Positions 11,296 through 23,735 of a stretch of 64,000 nucleotides of DNA are shown in pieces. Numbering within the stretch: the stretch's first letter is position 1; each line of letters opens with the position of its first letter. Location: contig WPIO01000020.1 in NCBI GenBank assembly GCA_009760855.2, forward strand, positions 5,589,501-5,653,500, in the 5' to 3' direction. The stretch comes from Cristatella mucedo (Eukaryota; Bryozoa; Phylactolaemata; Cristatellidae). Both the position numbers and the translations under genes were made by a program. The notes under the pieces were generated by a model. The model searched no databases. It was given only the letters and a program-made list of their open reading frames with translations, and was not told the origin of the DNA.

Positions 11296-12439
11296 AAGTG
11301 GAGGTCTGGTTAGCCATGGGTTCCTTAAGTAGTGCGTTTTCGATCTTTAGTGGATGACACTAGAGGAGCCTAGACGGAAGCTCGACCTAAGGTCTTCAAT
11401 GAAAAATCTGATTCGTTTAGAACACACGCCGATTCTCTTCATGTAGGGCAACGAACTGCAACTCATTACTCCCACAAAAGTAACATTGCTAGTATTAAAG
11501 CAAGTTAACATCGTATGAGCAAATTAAGCTGATCCTCCAAAGATGAGCTCAGTTAAACCTCAACTAGAATGGGCAGCTTAGATAGTGAGGCTGCAGGCTC
11601 ACTTCATACCAGAAAGTTGCAGTGGACAAGTAGGACCGTATGCTGAGGCCTACCAGTGCATATAGAACGAGCCTAGTGCATAGTAAGGTTCAATCTGGAA
11701 ATAGTTTTTGAAAATATTTGAAGTTGAAAAAGAGTGAAGAGTATTGACTTATTCCAGTTCTGAAACACAAACTGTGAGAACAAAGTAGTAGACCTTCATC
11801 ATTGTAACAAGGTAAGTATTTGCCACTGGTTTCAGGAAGCTTTGATCAGAAATCAAATGGAAGCAGCTCTTTAACCTTTCAGACTTCTCACAGTCAAATT
11901 TGAAGGCAAGCCTACAGGTAGCACTGACATTTGCTACGCGCGAAGTAGTTTTTTCCATAGAGCTTCCTTGAAAACTATGTTTATTTTCTGTGGATTATGC
12001 TCAATATATAAACCTTAACGAAAAATCAAAGGATGAATCGATCAACCTACTTTTCAGTCAGTATAGCAGATTAGGTTTCAAAGAATAAAATCGTGGTCAA
12101 ATTAACTCGTAATACCCAAATAGTCTAGACAAAACTTAACTAATTCTAGGCGGGATAAAACTACTGCTGCGAATTGAGACTTTATTGGAATTACAAATAG
12201 CGTAATCAATGTGCCTTAACAAAGTTTTTATCATTTGCAAACTATCCTACTTTCCGTTAAATGCATGTCCCATGCTGCAAATTCTTTTTTCTACTAATTT
12301 GCATTATTGACACCCTTCCTTTTTTGCAAGTTCAGTAAGCGGATGTAATAGATTATTACAATATTTCGTACTAGTCGTTATATATTCCTTACTCGATCAT
12401 TAGTCCAACATGGACTTACTGTGCTCGAAATTTATATGC
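11296..12439. other. Unassigned intergenic DNA
   Basis: I see no recognisable exon, repeat family or RNA gene. Confidence 0.4.
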
Positions 12440-13226
12440 CATTTTCCACAACTGCCTAAATTTTAAAAGCTTCATCCAGAAGACAGCTTCTACAGCTAGC
12501 CAGCACGTCCAATCGATATCTAAGATTAGGAGATGTCTTGTCACGGTTGCTTGCAAAAAAATCACTAGCTCCTTAGTTGTGTCTCGGCTTCATTATTGCA
12601 ATTTCTTTTTAGCTGGGCTACCGAAAAACCAACTAGACCACTGCAGATGGCTATAAATATGGCTGCAAGGCTAGTCTGCAAATCCCAGAGGTTTGAGCAC
12701 GTGTCTCCTTTGCTATAAGAGCTAGGTTGGCTTCCGGTTAATCAACGGATACAGTGCAAAGTTCTTAAGCGGACCTGCAAGGCCCGCCATGGCTTGGCTT
12801 ATCCATACCTAGCTGAACCGCTGCACCGGTTTCAGCTCTCTCGTGCCCTCAGGACTTGTATGGACAATAAATTTGCCGTTACATTCCTTCGCTTAAATAC
12901 CGTTGTCGACAGAAGTCCTAGACTGCGGAACTAGCTTCCACGTTTCTTATGCAACGACAACTACTCTCCTGACGCCGACTATGGCGCGTTCTTTCCAGCC
13001 GTCCTGGGTGACTTTCTCCCTGCTACTCACTACTTCAACTGTTCGCCTGACTCTGCTATGCTTCCCACTTTCCCTCTGTTGCGTGATATGAAGTCTATTG
13101 GTTACCGAATGCGTGATGAAAGACGGTTAGTCTTTGAGTGTCTTATGAAAACTCTCCTGCGCAACACCCACATATTCCTTGTATATTTGTGGAGTTACAG
13201 ACGGAGGTACATTACAAGTGGCCATA
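12440..13226 (+). mobile_element. LINE-A 3' fragment
   Basis: Starts in the RT C-terminal region ('aattttaaaagcttcatcca') and runs through the LINE-A C-terminal domain to the 3' end ('gagttacagacggaggtac'), ending with a TACATT tail at about 13215. Several frameshifts and stops are present. Confidence 0.85.
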
Positions 13227-14649
13227 TCTGCGAAAGCAAGTTCCAAGAGACTACTATATTTTATTGGGCCGTCAAATAATATGAAAGGTGAATTACCTAC
13301 TATATTCAAAAAATTAGTCGCTCAGCAGAATGAGAATTCAGGCGTAGCTTTAGAGGTGCTGGTTTTGATCTCTCATTAATAATGCTACCCTGACGACCAC
13401 CACGTACGTATAACGGCGACCCTGCATCCTGACCATCAGGGACGGCAGAAGTCGGGAAAGTAATGAAAAGTAAGGTAAGGAAAGGAAAGTAAGCTTAAGA
13501 CGCATTGGATTCGGTATTATATCAGTTTATTGCCGCACTTGATATATTATGCCTAAGCTGGCACACTGCCAAGTATATGAAGGATCGTTCCCTGGGTGGG
13601 TTAGTAATGGACTTTTGAAGATGTATACCCACGTTTCTAGGAATATCATGGCTAGCAGCCCTTACCCGGAAGGGGAAGTGTCACAGATTGTGCCTGGTAA
13701 GTTGAACTTGCTGGTACTCCGGCAACCTCTTCGACCATGGCTACCAGCTAGGCTAGTAATTCAATTTCAGATTTGCCATTTAAAAAGTAACCTCACTTTA
13801 TATGCAGAGATTTAATTCATTCGAATATATAAAAACTTAATTCTGACTGTGTCTTTACTTCCACAGTACGTTATTGCTCTCGTGTGCAGGCACGCTTAGC
13901 GAATCGACTGGAAGCTCGTTCACTTCACTCAACTTCAGGTTCTTCTAATCCTAAGGACAGACTTAATAAGCTAAAATTCATACTCTGGGGTGTCCCTTAG
14001 CAACATGTGACTCCGATAATTTAGTTTTGCCTCGAATCTGGCAAAACGTATCTATTAGTTTTGATGTAATCCTATTTACTGTAATCCTCTCCAGAATCTT
14101 TTAACGAGACAGATATTTCCATTAAGGACTTGTTGCATGCTATTGGGATCGACAACGAGAATCAAACTTTTTCCACTGCAGTAATTTCATGTAAGCCAGC
14201 TCACTATTTTTAAAATTCATAAGACCTCATTTGATTTCAGTAAATTTGCGTTGAGATGGGGAAATCCCTAACGGCGATGGCCAAACTCTCCACATCTCGG
14301 TCATCCTTAAGAATGGTTACCAACTCTTCTGGAAAAACCTTCAGAATTTTCTCAGTTAGTGAATCAATGCATGCAATTGGTAGAGGTGTAATTTTAAGAG
14401 CAGAAACTGGTTTTCTTAAAAATGACGGTGAAAATATATCAGCCGAACTAGTTATGTCTGGCCGTGAGATTGCACAATCATAGAAAATAAATTATTCACA
14501 GTCTTTTTTCACGTTTCGACTGGTGAGACTGTATATCTTTAGTATTATTTGCGAAAAGGTGCCGTCTTTTAACTTGACTTGCTTATTGTCAGATCAAGGT
14601 TTATCAAACGACGTTCAATCCTGTACTTTACCGGGAATATATTTTTTGT
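13227..14649. other. Unassigned intergenic DNA
   Basis: No gene identified. There is a purine-rich run around 13450-13495 with AAGTAAGG-type repeats. Short frames on both strands near 14256-14483 resemble no family I know. Confidence 0.35.
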
Positions 14650-15000
14650 AAGTTTTTAGTGTCAGTCCACTGTCAGCCTACCTTTCGTATTAAAGCACTG
14701 GAAAGAGTTGCAGCAGACCCGCTAAACTCTTACATCATATCTTCAAACCTAGCTAGCAGATTTCAGTCTGATTTTGGAGCTAATCCGTCCACCGAGGCGG
14801 CAATGCAGAATTTATTATAGTCTCACTGATTCTTTTGCTTGATTTTTGACAGTGTTTCATACTATTGATAAAAAAATCGTTCTCAAACGCCTCTCGTCTG
14901 GCATAGGCATCACTGGCACTGCACCGCTACTGTTCGAATCGATTCTCAGCGGGAGACTCCTGAGGTTTGGGTCATTAGAAGAACCATTGAAGTTATTTTT
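14650..15000 (+). mobile_element. LINE-B RT fragment (domains 1-3)
   Basis: Reading gives 'KALERVAADPLNSYI', 'NLASRFQSDFGANPSTEAAM' and then, after a break, 'FHTIDKKIVLKRL' with 'GIGITGTAPLLFESILSGR'. These are RT domains 1 to 3 of the CR1/L2 type, with nothing downstream. Confidence 0.8.
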
Positions 15001-15075
15001 AATATTATTATTATGCATTTGCATAGCTTTCTCAGAGAAATTAGCCTATTCCTAGGCACTTCGCATAGCTAGGCT
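15001..15075 (-). mobile_element. LINE-B 3' tail remnant
   Basis: 'attattattatgcatttgca' followed by 'ttctcagagaaatt' and 'cctaggcacttcgcat', a diverged reverse-orientation LINE-B terminus. It abuts the plus-strand RT fragment. Confidence 0.6.
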
Positions 15076-15299
15076 TTAGTTTTACTTTTGAAGTTCTAGT
15101 AGGTGCAAGCTCCTTGCTGGCATAGGGCTCATACCTTCATAATATGGCACAAACCTCTCCGGATAGCTTAACGAAAGAAAGTGAGAGGTGGCGCAAAGAT
15201 TAACCCTACGGTCGTGTGTACAGTGTCGTGGTGACGGCGGTCACAAAGATGAAGCATTACGCCGAGCCTGCCACCTGGTGACGAAGCAGTGCCCTTCTG

Positions 15300-15700
15300 G
15301 TCATAATAATAATAATAATGTACCCGATAAAGCGCCCTCAGAGAACTCAATCTCTTCCTAGGCGCTTTACAATTGCTGCAAAGGGAAACGTGATTGAATC
15401 ATGAGTAATATCATGCTCCATAAACAACATGAACAACGTGGTTATGGGTGACATGCACAGGGTCAGCATGCAAATGTGGTTAGTGGCAGCATTCACAGTG
15501 GCAGCACGCATAAGCACATAAAGAACGAATCACAGGGACCCACTAAATGCTGTTCTAAATAGGTGTGCTTTTAAAATCTTTTTAAATGTGGTCAGGTCAG
15601 GGGATGTTCTGACGCAGGTCGGTAGGGAGTTCCAGGGGGCTATAGTGCCCATAAAAGTCAAGTCGGCGATACTGTAGGCAAGCGGGTGAGTGACAGCTAC
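15300..15700 (-). mobile_element. LINE-B 3' end, long fragment
   Basis: (TAA)n, then the full LINE-B 3' untranslated region in reverse, continuing into the last coding stretch near 15580-15630 (reverse complement of the region encoding 'LTTFKKNLKA'). Confidence 0.85.
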
Positions 15701-16689
15701 TGTTGCCTGGGCTTCACGCCGCCTTGCCCCCTGTGCACCACCTGTGTGCCACCAAGATTCGAGGCAGCAACCTTGGGTCTAGAGTGTGTGACGCTAGTTC
15801 AATATGTCAAAAGTGACAGCCCTCTATTATCGATGAAAATCCAATTTTGTTGACGACGCACATTCATCTTTACTGTGAATTTCAGCAATAATCGTTCAAG
15901 ATTTGTTGACCATTACTTCTGTGCTATGCTGTATGCTTTACCCAGTAAACGATCCTGAAACTTTAGTTTTTCAATTTTGAGCTGCAGGCTTGGCTAGGTA
16001 TTTCTACAGTAAATCTGCTTGTTAGCTAACTCATGATCATAAGCAGCATGCCAGTTGAAATAAATCTTGTCCTTTGGCTGCTATATGAATGGCTGCAGTT
16101 GAATCAATCTTCACTTCAATATCTATTTGCTCTAGAAATAGCAAGACATAATAATCCGGGCTACATCAAGCAGACTTAGACAAACCTTGAAGTAGGTGAT
16201 GCAATCACGCGAAACAAGCGATTGGCATATAGCCAGCTATCATTATTGTTAGGATGTGCCCCAGTAAGATAATAATTATTAACTGATTGACCTAGAAGGA
16301 AAACGTCCTAATACTGATATCAGTCTTTAGAGCTAAAAAGATTCCAATAGGCAAAGCAAAGATATGTATACGATCGAAATCGAGCAAATGAATAAGCGAG
16401 TACACAAAGAGTGCAAAGGGCTCTTGACTGATGCTCATTATCAAGGCACCTAGTTTCAGAGATTGTTTCTTGCACAGCGATCTGCTCGGGGATGCAATCG
16501 AACTTGGAGAAAGTCCTAGCTCTCCCTTTTACTACCTTAATTGGCTAAAGGAATCAGATAATGCCAGCGTGCACTGGGTTCAAGCGCCATGCAGGGCAGC
16601 AGTCTATGGAGGCTAAAGGAGCAGCTGTAGCAGCCAAAGCAGTTAAATTAGGGACTGATCATTTTCTTTTTAGCTTTTTTAGTGGTCTG
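15701..16689. other. Unassigned intergenic DNA
   Basis: No gene or named repeat recognised. Confidence 0.4.
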
Positions 16690-16980
16690 GACTCGCGATT
16701 CCCAGAGGAAGAACATGCAACGAAGCGTACCAGTATAGACTTGCTCTGGTCGCTTAAGTTGCAGTGTACCGATCCTGAAAGCAGGAGCCTGGATGTCACC
16801 ACAGGAGCTTGAGCAGCTGGGTCGGTGGTATCGTTTGACATTACCATCGTTTGAGAACGCTAAGGGTAAGAGATTGTTCCGGACAAGTGCTGTAAGGAGC
16901 AGCCAAGAGTTATTCACATGGAGGTAAAATTCACTGCTATCGCTCAAGTAGCTCATTGTCTCCAACGAGCTTAATAAGCT
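16690..16980 (-). pseudogene. Decayed fragment related to the 24.5 kb glycoprotein
   Basis: Two overlapping minus-strand frames align with residues of about 36-125 of the membrane glycoprotein encoded at 24483-25775. The first frame has 'YLSDSSEFYLHVNNSWLLLT' (compare 'LDLSDCSNSNGQINLKVNDS' and the following 'WQPLTARV'). The second frame has 'TTDPAAQAPVVTSRLLLS' (compare 'SDQAAAQTLPAPSRLLLL'). At DNA level 'gagcttgagcagc' near 16805 matches 'gagtttgagcagc' near 25499, and 'agcaggag' near 16781 matches 25471. A frameshift near 16830-16850 separates the two halves. No signal peptide, transmembrane segment or tail is found around it. It could be an isolated pseudogene fragment or a broken exon of a paralogue. 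Confidence 0.7.
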
Positions 16981-18685
16981 TATTGCGAAAAAGCAATTCG
17001 TTATCAGTGTTTTTTAACGGGGTAGCGTGCCAAACATTTTAAGAAATAATCAAAAATGTTAAGTTTTTTGGAGTTTGCATATTAAAGGATATACTAGTTA
17101 TAAACCCAATCACAAATTTCGCTGGTTTTCAGATGACTGGAACATGGTTAATAAAGTTTTTATGTAAGACCTATTTAAAACAGAAGTATCATCGAGCTCA
17201 ACAAAATAATTTCTTTGAAAAATAACGGAGCCGGAACTGCGGTTTTCTAGTGAACTCTGTGAATCTAAGCTACTCAGCACTAAACGGACCGTCAGAAAAT
17301 AACTTTGGAAAATGATAAAACGCAAAATTTTTCGAGAAATGATACGCGCGTTGAGATCAAACGTCTGACTGGTAGTATAAAAAGATCATAAAAGCGTAAA
17401 CCCCCTATGGGCCGGGGCTTAGCTACCTCAGCTTCCCCGCACCACCCATAGCAACCAGCTGCAAATGGCCTTCCAAGGCCCACTTCTTTTTTACTTGGCA
17501 AAGTTTCGAAGTGGAGGCAGCCGTCTCACATTCTGACCAATGGATCGTACTAAGCTTGCAGGTTCCCAGCTGCAAGCGTACCAATAGGTTTACTATCGAG
17601 TGCAAGCTGACGGTCTCTTCAACAAAGCTTCAAAGCAAGCTGGAGAGCTGCAACGGATTCTGCGGCTTGAAAGACCAATGCAAAGCAAAAGAAGTGAGAG
17701 CGCGAGCGGGCTGTTTGAGGATGTGACGGCCAGCATCAGCAGGAAGGTCACTTTATGAGCCTGAATGAGCTATGAGCCTGAGTCCCAAAACCATTGTGAT
17801 CTCGTGCAATAGGATTGGGCAGGAAGAGTTATTACCTAAGAGGAAACGAGGCCTTCGGTGACCCTCTCGGCTTCAGCCGGACAGCCTGGGCTCATTACCT
17901 GAGTCATCATAACTAACCAGAATGAGGACAATCTAAGCCAGCTTCATTAGCTGACACGGTATATTCAATTCGGTCGATGTGCATCGGTGGGGGTTCCTAT
18001 GCAGGTTAACCTTAAATGAGACCAACCTGCCGCCTCCGAGAGTGAGAGAGCCCTTGCTCAGGCCGAACCGGCTAGAGCTCGGCATGCTGTCGGCAAAGTC
18101 TATAAATATGGCTCATACAGGTTAAGTATCTCCCAGCATTTGTTGACCTCAAAGTCGTAGTTCGTGGATATCAGTTGCATGGCATTGTATTGCATTTCTA
18201 AGAAGACTGCACTCATGTGTACCTGTGCTTTGGTCTTTCTGGCCTGGTAATACCGCTGCCGGTTATCAACACGTCTATAACGTGAATGACCAACATCGAT
18301 GCTTAGATGGCCTTAGCTTTCTCAAATTAGCGACTGCAGACTAACCGCTCAGCTACGGCCTAACCTAGCTTCGTTGAGAAAATTGAAGGCATCAAAGGAG
18401 AAACTGACTAAGTCAGCCAATCTGGGTGTCTATTTTGAAATACCATTTAGCTGGATATCTGCCCCTGCTCTGCAGTCAAATGCTTCTTTAACTTGTATTT
18501 GATACTCCATTAATGTAGATGTCATCAGACCAGAATATCGTATCAAAGTCAGTTTTATTATGGGATTTCTAACTTTCCGTCAGACTTGGGCAGCTCCCGC
18601 CTCTCGATTCTGCCTGAACAATTCAAGAATAGGTTTTCTTACGGTGCTAAGCTCGCCAACAACGCCCACCGGTCCTACATCTCCA
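16981..18685. other. Unassigned intergenic DNA
   Basis: No exon recognised. A minus-strand frame at 17110-17325 contains 'VLSSLD', as does the glycoprotein at residues 35-40, but the rest does not align convincingly. Confidence 0.35.
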
Positions 18686-18812
18686 GCGCCCCAAGAGAAC
18701 TTAATCTGTATTCAGGCGCTTCACATATGCCTCGGGGCTCGAGCCCAAGACCTCAGTCAGACCTTGGTCGGGGCGAGCACCTTAACCGCTAGACAAAACC
18801 AGCTCGGCAACT
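18686..18812 (-). mobile_element. SINE-1
   Basis: Reverse complement of the tRNA-derived SINE-1. It has 'gcgccccaagagaacttaat' at the 3' side, the B-box-like 'ggggctcgagccc' region and an A-box-like 'accttaaccgctagac' before 'agctcgg'. It is nearly complete but lacks the ATT tail. Confidence 0.85.
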
Positions 18813-19142
18813 ACTATAATCTCGATCCTCCAAACTCTGATTAAAATTAATTAATAGAAAAGATGGATAGGAAGAAGTGGCACCATACAGAATAACCATT
18901 ACTCCTAGTCATAATTTAACTGACTCATTAATTATCAAGTGTGTGAATGAATTAATAATAGAGAATTACATGAGAGTAGTTTCTCGAACCTGATTATCCA
19001 AATTCTAGCTCCCAAAAATGGAGGGCGGGATTTCAAATACTGGTGACTCTGCTGGTCTATGCTTTCATTGAATATAAGAAATACATCTATTGCTTATAAT
19101 GCTATGATGTTTTTGGTATTTATCCAATGTCTTACGTTACTG
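18813..19142. other. Unassigned spacer
   Basis: AT-rich; nothing recognised. Confidence 0.4.
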
Positions 19143-19601
19143 TCCCACCAGGCTAAACATCGTACTACTCGCTTTTCGGAATCTAATTGTTTGCCGGTAC
19201 CTCGCACAAACCTCAAATCCGTTTGATACCAAGCCTTCAGTTCATATATAAGCCTGGAACTCACTCCCGAATTGCGTCACGACATCTCCTGACATGACCA
19301 CATTTAAAAATAAAACCATAAACCCACCTATTTAGCACAGCATTTAGTGGATTCCTGTGATTCAACCTTTATGTGCTAATGCGTACTGGAACCATGCATG
19401 CTGCCAATAACCATACTTTCATGCTGACCCTGTGCATTTCACCCTTAACCATGTTATTCTGGTTGTTTATTGAGCATGCTACCACTACCCACTCGATAGT
19501 GCTTCCTTTGCAGCACATCAAAAGCGCTTAGAAGGAGATTGAGTTCTCTGAGGGCTCTTTATCAAGTGCTTTATTATTATTATTATTATTATTATTATAA
19601 C
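19143..19601 (+). mobile_element. LINE-B 3' end with (ATT)n tail
   Basis: Begins in the last coding section ('tcgcttttcggaatctaatt' = 'RFSESN', and the degenerate 'TNLKS' block). It continues through the 3' untranslated region ('gcatttagtggattcctgtg') to (ATT)n at 19572-19599. Confidence 0.85.
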
Positions 19602-21780
19602 GTATTAGGATATCTAGTTTTAAATAGTGAACGTCTCAGCATTTAAGTAAGAACATTACCATCACAATCACAGTGATAAAAGATGCCTAGCGTATCTAAA
19701 TTTAATACAAGAGTCCAAAGATGACTTTCAAAACTTAAGGGTTGGCCCCTTTAAAAATAAACATTAATATAATGATAGCTTCTCAAATACCAACAAAATG
19801 AGTAAGGCTTGCATATAGAAATTAAGATGTGTAAATATAAACCAGTTGGGGTTAGAATAGAACTAAAATTGCAGCTGAATGTGAGAGAAATGTAAATGCT
19901 TACTCTTACCCGAATTGCAGTAAACTCTTTGAAAAAAGTATAAACACTATTACTTGAGCATCAATAAGGAAAAGTCCTCGGTTGTGGAAGTATTTTATTA
20001 ATTAAGGAAAAATCCTTCGACATTACAATTTTAAAAAATAGAGTTTTTTATACAAAAAAAGCTTTCGTGTCTCTTGGTTCTGATTTAATATTTGTTGGTC
20101 TTCGTAGTGGATCAATGTCTATTACGACGCTGGTAATGTAATTACAAGATTTAAGCCATACAATTTAAGTCGGTCAAGTAAAGATTTATCTTGCTTAAGA
20201 CAGCTTTAGAAGTCCTAGTGAGATTGTTTGATATGCGAATTTAAGTGAAAGTGAATGTGGAAGTGAACTGAATTTCAAATAAATAATCTACGTTTTCTTT
20301 CATTCTCTGAAAACAGGTCACAACCACTTTAAGCTTCATTGCTCTATAAGTCTCTCGCTTTATAAATCGGGCTTCTGCCAACTTTTTCTATCTTATTGAT
20401 ACTTTATTCGTTAATCACGTTTTATTTATGAAAATCTTTAGATATGGAATCCTTTAAAACTACCACCCAATTTTTTTCCTAAAGCACTGCTATAAAGGTT
20501 GTTGCACTAACGTAAGCAGGTAGAATAGGATTTCTTAAAAGTGTTGCTTCAGATTCAGCCAATAAGTTAAGGTAAGCCAATAAGCTTCGATAGGTTACTT
20601 GTTTTATTTTTTACTGTCTTTTGCATCGATCCTGCCTCCGTCTAATTACTATCGTGAAGCGATGCTCTATAATGCGTCGAATCTTTCATAGCTATGGGCA
20701 ATCCAGTCAACAGAGGCTGTATAAAGTCTTCCAATTGAATGAGACTAGCTCTTTTTTTCAAACTTTTCTCCGGTACAGACTCTCCTAGAATTCCTGAGGG
20801 ATTTTTCAAGTTTTTAGAATAAATTCACTTTCTAGGGCGATCGTATTGAAATAGTTAACTGTTCCTTATCCCTTAAAATTATTTGCTTCAAGTTGAGAAG
20901 CATGCAATTTAATTACGATTCTTTGTAGATCCTTTATACTTCTCGATTATAAAACGTTGCGTTCTCATGGATGATAATGAAACAGGTCCAGATATATTTG
21001 CGTGATTAACTTTCAATGATAGTGAATCTTTCAACAGCTTTATTACTTTCTATCGATTAAGATAAGCAAAGAATTATGCTAATCTTTAACATTTCTTAGA
21101 TTATATTAACCGGCTATTATTTTTTTATATTTTAAATGTACGAACAGCTAACACATAACCCTATTTCACTAAGTCTTTTCAGAATTATTTGCTACTAAAC
21201 ACTATTGTAACTTTATGAATTTCAAGCTTTTTATTTAGATAAACCTACTGTCTTTTGCCCACCATCGCAGAGCAGTTTTTTCGCTCTAACTTATGCTTAA
21301 CCTCATCTCTTCCAATACTCAGCTATTCACGCTGTCTCCCGAGTCCTTATTCTTTCCACCTGGGTCTTCATTGGATGAGCTTTTTATAAGCATGGTATTA
21401 TCAATAATTTAATTAAACAAACTTAGCACTTGCCAGGCACTTTAAAGATGCTTAAAGTCTACTAATAAGGTCGGTGATAAAATGTAAAGGGTCAGCTTTT
21501 ATAGGCACACGAAGGACAATACGCCTGGGTCCAGCACTTGCTGTGAGAAATAAGAGCGTTTTAGCAAGTTTTTAAATATCGTGTAAGAATTGTATGGTTC
21601 GCTTAAGGTTTGGTTTATTTATTTTCCTTTCCCGTCTGCCTGTAGCATGTGGCTGTGCTAATACATTCAAGCCATATAATTTGGATAATAGCCCTTTGAT
21701 GTGCATTTATGGTTGATCCTTCGATGAGAATGACGTATTAAACAGACAAGGCGGCAAGTTTAGAGTGAGACCTCAATACA
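19602..21780. other. Unassigned AT-rich DNA
   Basis: About 2.2 kb of AT-rich sequence with dense stops in all frames. No gene, repeat family or RNA recognised. Confidence 0.45.
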
Positions 21781-22250
21781 TTTAAACTTACTACTTGTGA
21801 ACTGGTTCCGTCTTTCTTGAGCCTCTGTTGTGATAGTAAGCGCAGCACTGTGAATATTTTGGCATCCTTTGAGAGTGAGTTCCGGGCTTTAAGATAATAT
21901 GGACTAGAGGCGCCGTCACCATAAGGCTCTGGGCTGGGTTGAGGTCAGCTATGCGACTTGAGTCACTGGAGCAAACGGTTCGCTGTCTAACGTGATTAGG
22001 TAATAGCTCTGCCTGATAGATAGGTTGAAGCAAGAGAATAAGGGTTCCTAAAAGTAAGTCGGAATAAAAACTCAAACTCATTTAGCAACTTGATGGTAGC
22101 TTGTGCAGATCAATGAGAAATAGTGTAATGTGGCAACTACGACGCTCACGATAGACAAGCCTCACCGCAGCTTTTTGCACCTGCTGTGAGTGCCTTACTC
22201 CATAGGCTAGAAGACCTGCAGACAGGGAGTTACAGAGGCCTTGACGGGAT
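21781..22250 (-). mobile_element. Diverged LINE-B coding fragment
   Basis: Minus strand from about 22240 reads 'CNSLSAGLLAYGV', 'KAAVRLVYRERRSCHITLFL' and 'IDLHKLP'. This parallels LINE-B 'SAVRLVCHECRSCHIASLLA' at 43080-43140. It is more diverged than the other copies, so it is old or a subfamily. Confidence 0.75.
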
Positions 22251-22344
22251 TTCCGAAATGTAAAAGAAAACTTAAATGTACTATCCTAATCTAATCTCTC
22301 TGAATTTGTGCAACGTAACGCTTCTTAACTTCTGCAGACTTAAT

Positions 22345-22600
22345 AAAAAAAAATTGTGATAGTCCCCTCGTACAAGTCAATCGTCTTCTAGGCACTTTAA
22401 ATTTGCTGTAAAGGAGCCATGATCGAATGGTTAGCGGTAGCATGCTTAACGAACAAGCGTAACGTAGCTAGATATGACAATGCATAGAGTCAGCATTCAA
22501 ACAAATATGGTTAGTGGCAACGTGCACTGTGCCAGCGTGCATAAGCACACAAAGGTCGAATCGCACGGACCTACTTTATGCTGTAATAAATATCCACTTA
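22345..22600 (-). mobile_element. LINE-B 3' end fragment
   Basis: Degenerate terminal segment 'tcttctaggcactttaaatt' followed by the reverse-oriented 3' untranslated region ('catgcttaacgaacaagcgt', 'cacacaaaggtcgaatcgca'). Confidence 0.75.
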
Positions 22601-22987
22601 ACTTAGAAGTTGATGGTGTCGTTTAAAGGAAGGTCGCTTTGGAAACAGACGCCTAGATCTCGTGTTGATATAAGGGTAGATGTGTTGGTTGAGCCTATTT
22701 CGAGGGCTAAGCTTTCTCAGTTCTGCCACACACTGTCTTCGCTCAAAACTGGTATGTTTATTGTATCATTATGCAATTTGAAAAAGAAAAGGCTTGCTAT
22801 CCTCATAATGTAAATGTCGTCAATATATGTTGACGGTGAGTTAAGAGAGTTTGAAAAACTGAATGGCCGGAATGAATCAAATAGAATGTAAATTTGATAC
22901 ACTGGCTTAAAATAGAAAACCTGGAGTGTTTTGTGAAAACTAGCTTTACTAGGATCTGGAGCCTCCGCACGGAATATACTGTAGAGT

Positions 22988-23272
22988 CACACAACTTAAA
23001 AACATACCTATTTAGGACAGCATTTAGTGGGTCCTTGTGATTCGTCCTCGATGTGCTTATGCGTGCTGACACTGTTCATGCTGCCACTAACCACATTTGC
23101 ATGCTGACCCAGTGCATGTAACCCCTAACCATGTTATTCATTTTGTTTGTTTTTCAAGCATGATTTTACTTACTATTCTATTGCGTATCACTTTGCAGCA
23201 AATGTAAAGCGCCTAGAAAGAGATTAAGTTCTCTGAGGGCGCTTTATCAAGTGCAATATTATTATTATTACA
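22988..23272 (+). mobile_element. LINE-B 3' end fragment
   Basis: Starts at 'aaaacatacctatttaggac', includes 'agcatttagtgggtccttgt' and 'gcgcctagaaagagattaag', and ends in a short ATT tail at 23258-23271. Confidence 0.85.
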
Positions 23273-23582
23273 ATGACATTTTACTAGGTGGCCAAATCAG
23301 TCACAATGAGTTTAGTATGACTATTTCCAGCTTCGTACTACACAGTGAATTGGGCAAAGTTTAGTATAGCAGAACCAAGTAATTCCATTGATTTTATATT
23401 TCAGGCATAAACGTATGTAACAAAATAGTTGCTAGCCTTAAAGCCTTGCGATGACAGGCCTGCAGTTGGTAGAAACTCTTCAGCTAGGCTTTTCAGCTAT
23501 GAAGGTTGTAATTACAGCTTTGCACTACTTGTCACTGACCTGTACTGGTTTCGCATAGAGCCACCTAGTAACATTAACTTTT
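23273..23582. other. Unassigned spacer
   Basis: About 310 bases between LINE-B and SINE-1; nothing recognised. Confidence 0.4.
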
Positions 23583-23735
23583 TTTGCTGCGCAATGGTTT
23601 GGTCTAGTGGTTAAGGTGCTCGCCCCGACCAAGGTCTGGCTGAGGTTGTGGGCTTGAGCCTCGAGGCATATGTGAAGCGCCTGAATAGAGATTAAGTTCT
23701 CATGGGGCGCTATACAAATGAACTATATTTTGTTC
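23583..23735 (+). mobile_element. SINE-1
   Basis: A-box-like 'tggtctagtggttaaggtg' at 23601, a diverged B-box region 'gggcttgagcctcg', then 'gtgaagcgcctgaatagaga' and the LINE-B-like end 'ggggcgctatacaaatg'. Confidence 0.85.

Noticed and set aside
14256..14483. Open frames on both strands (minus reading with 'KVFPEELVTILKDDRDVE')
   Set aside because: The minus reading looks protein-like but I cannot place it in any family or connect it to splice sites. A translated search would decide.
17110..17325. Possible third member of the glycoprotein family (minus frame containing 'VLSSLD')
   Set aside because: Only six residues match exactly and the following residues do not align. It could be chance, so I did not list it as a homologue.
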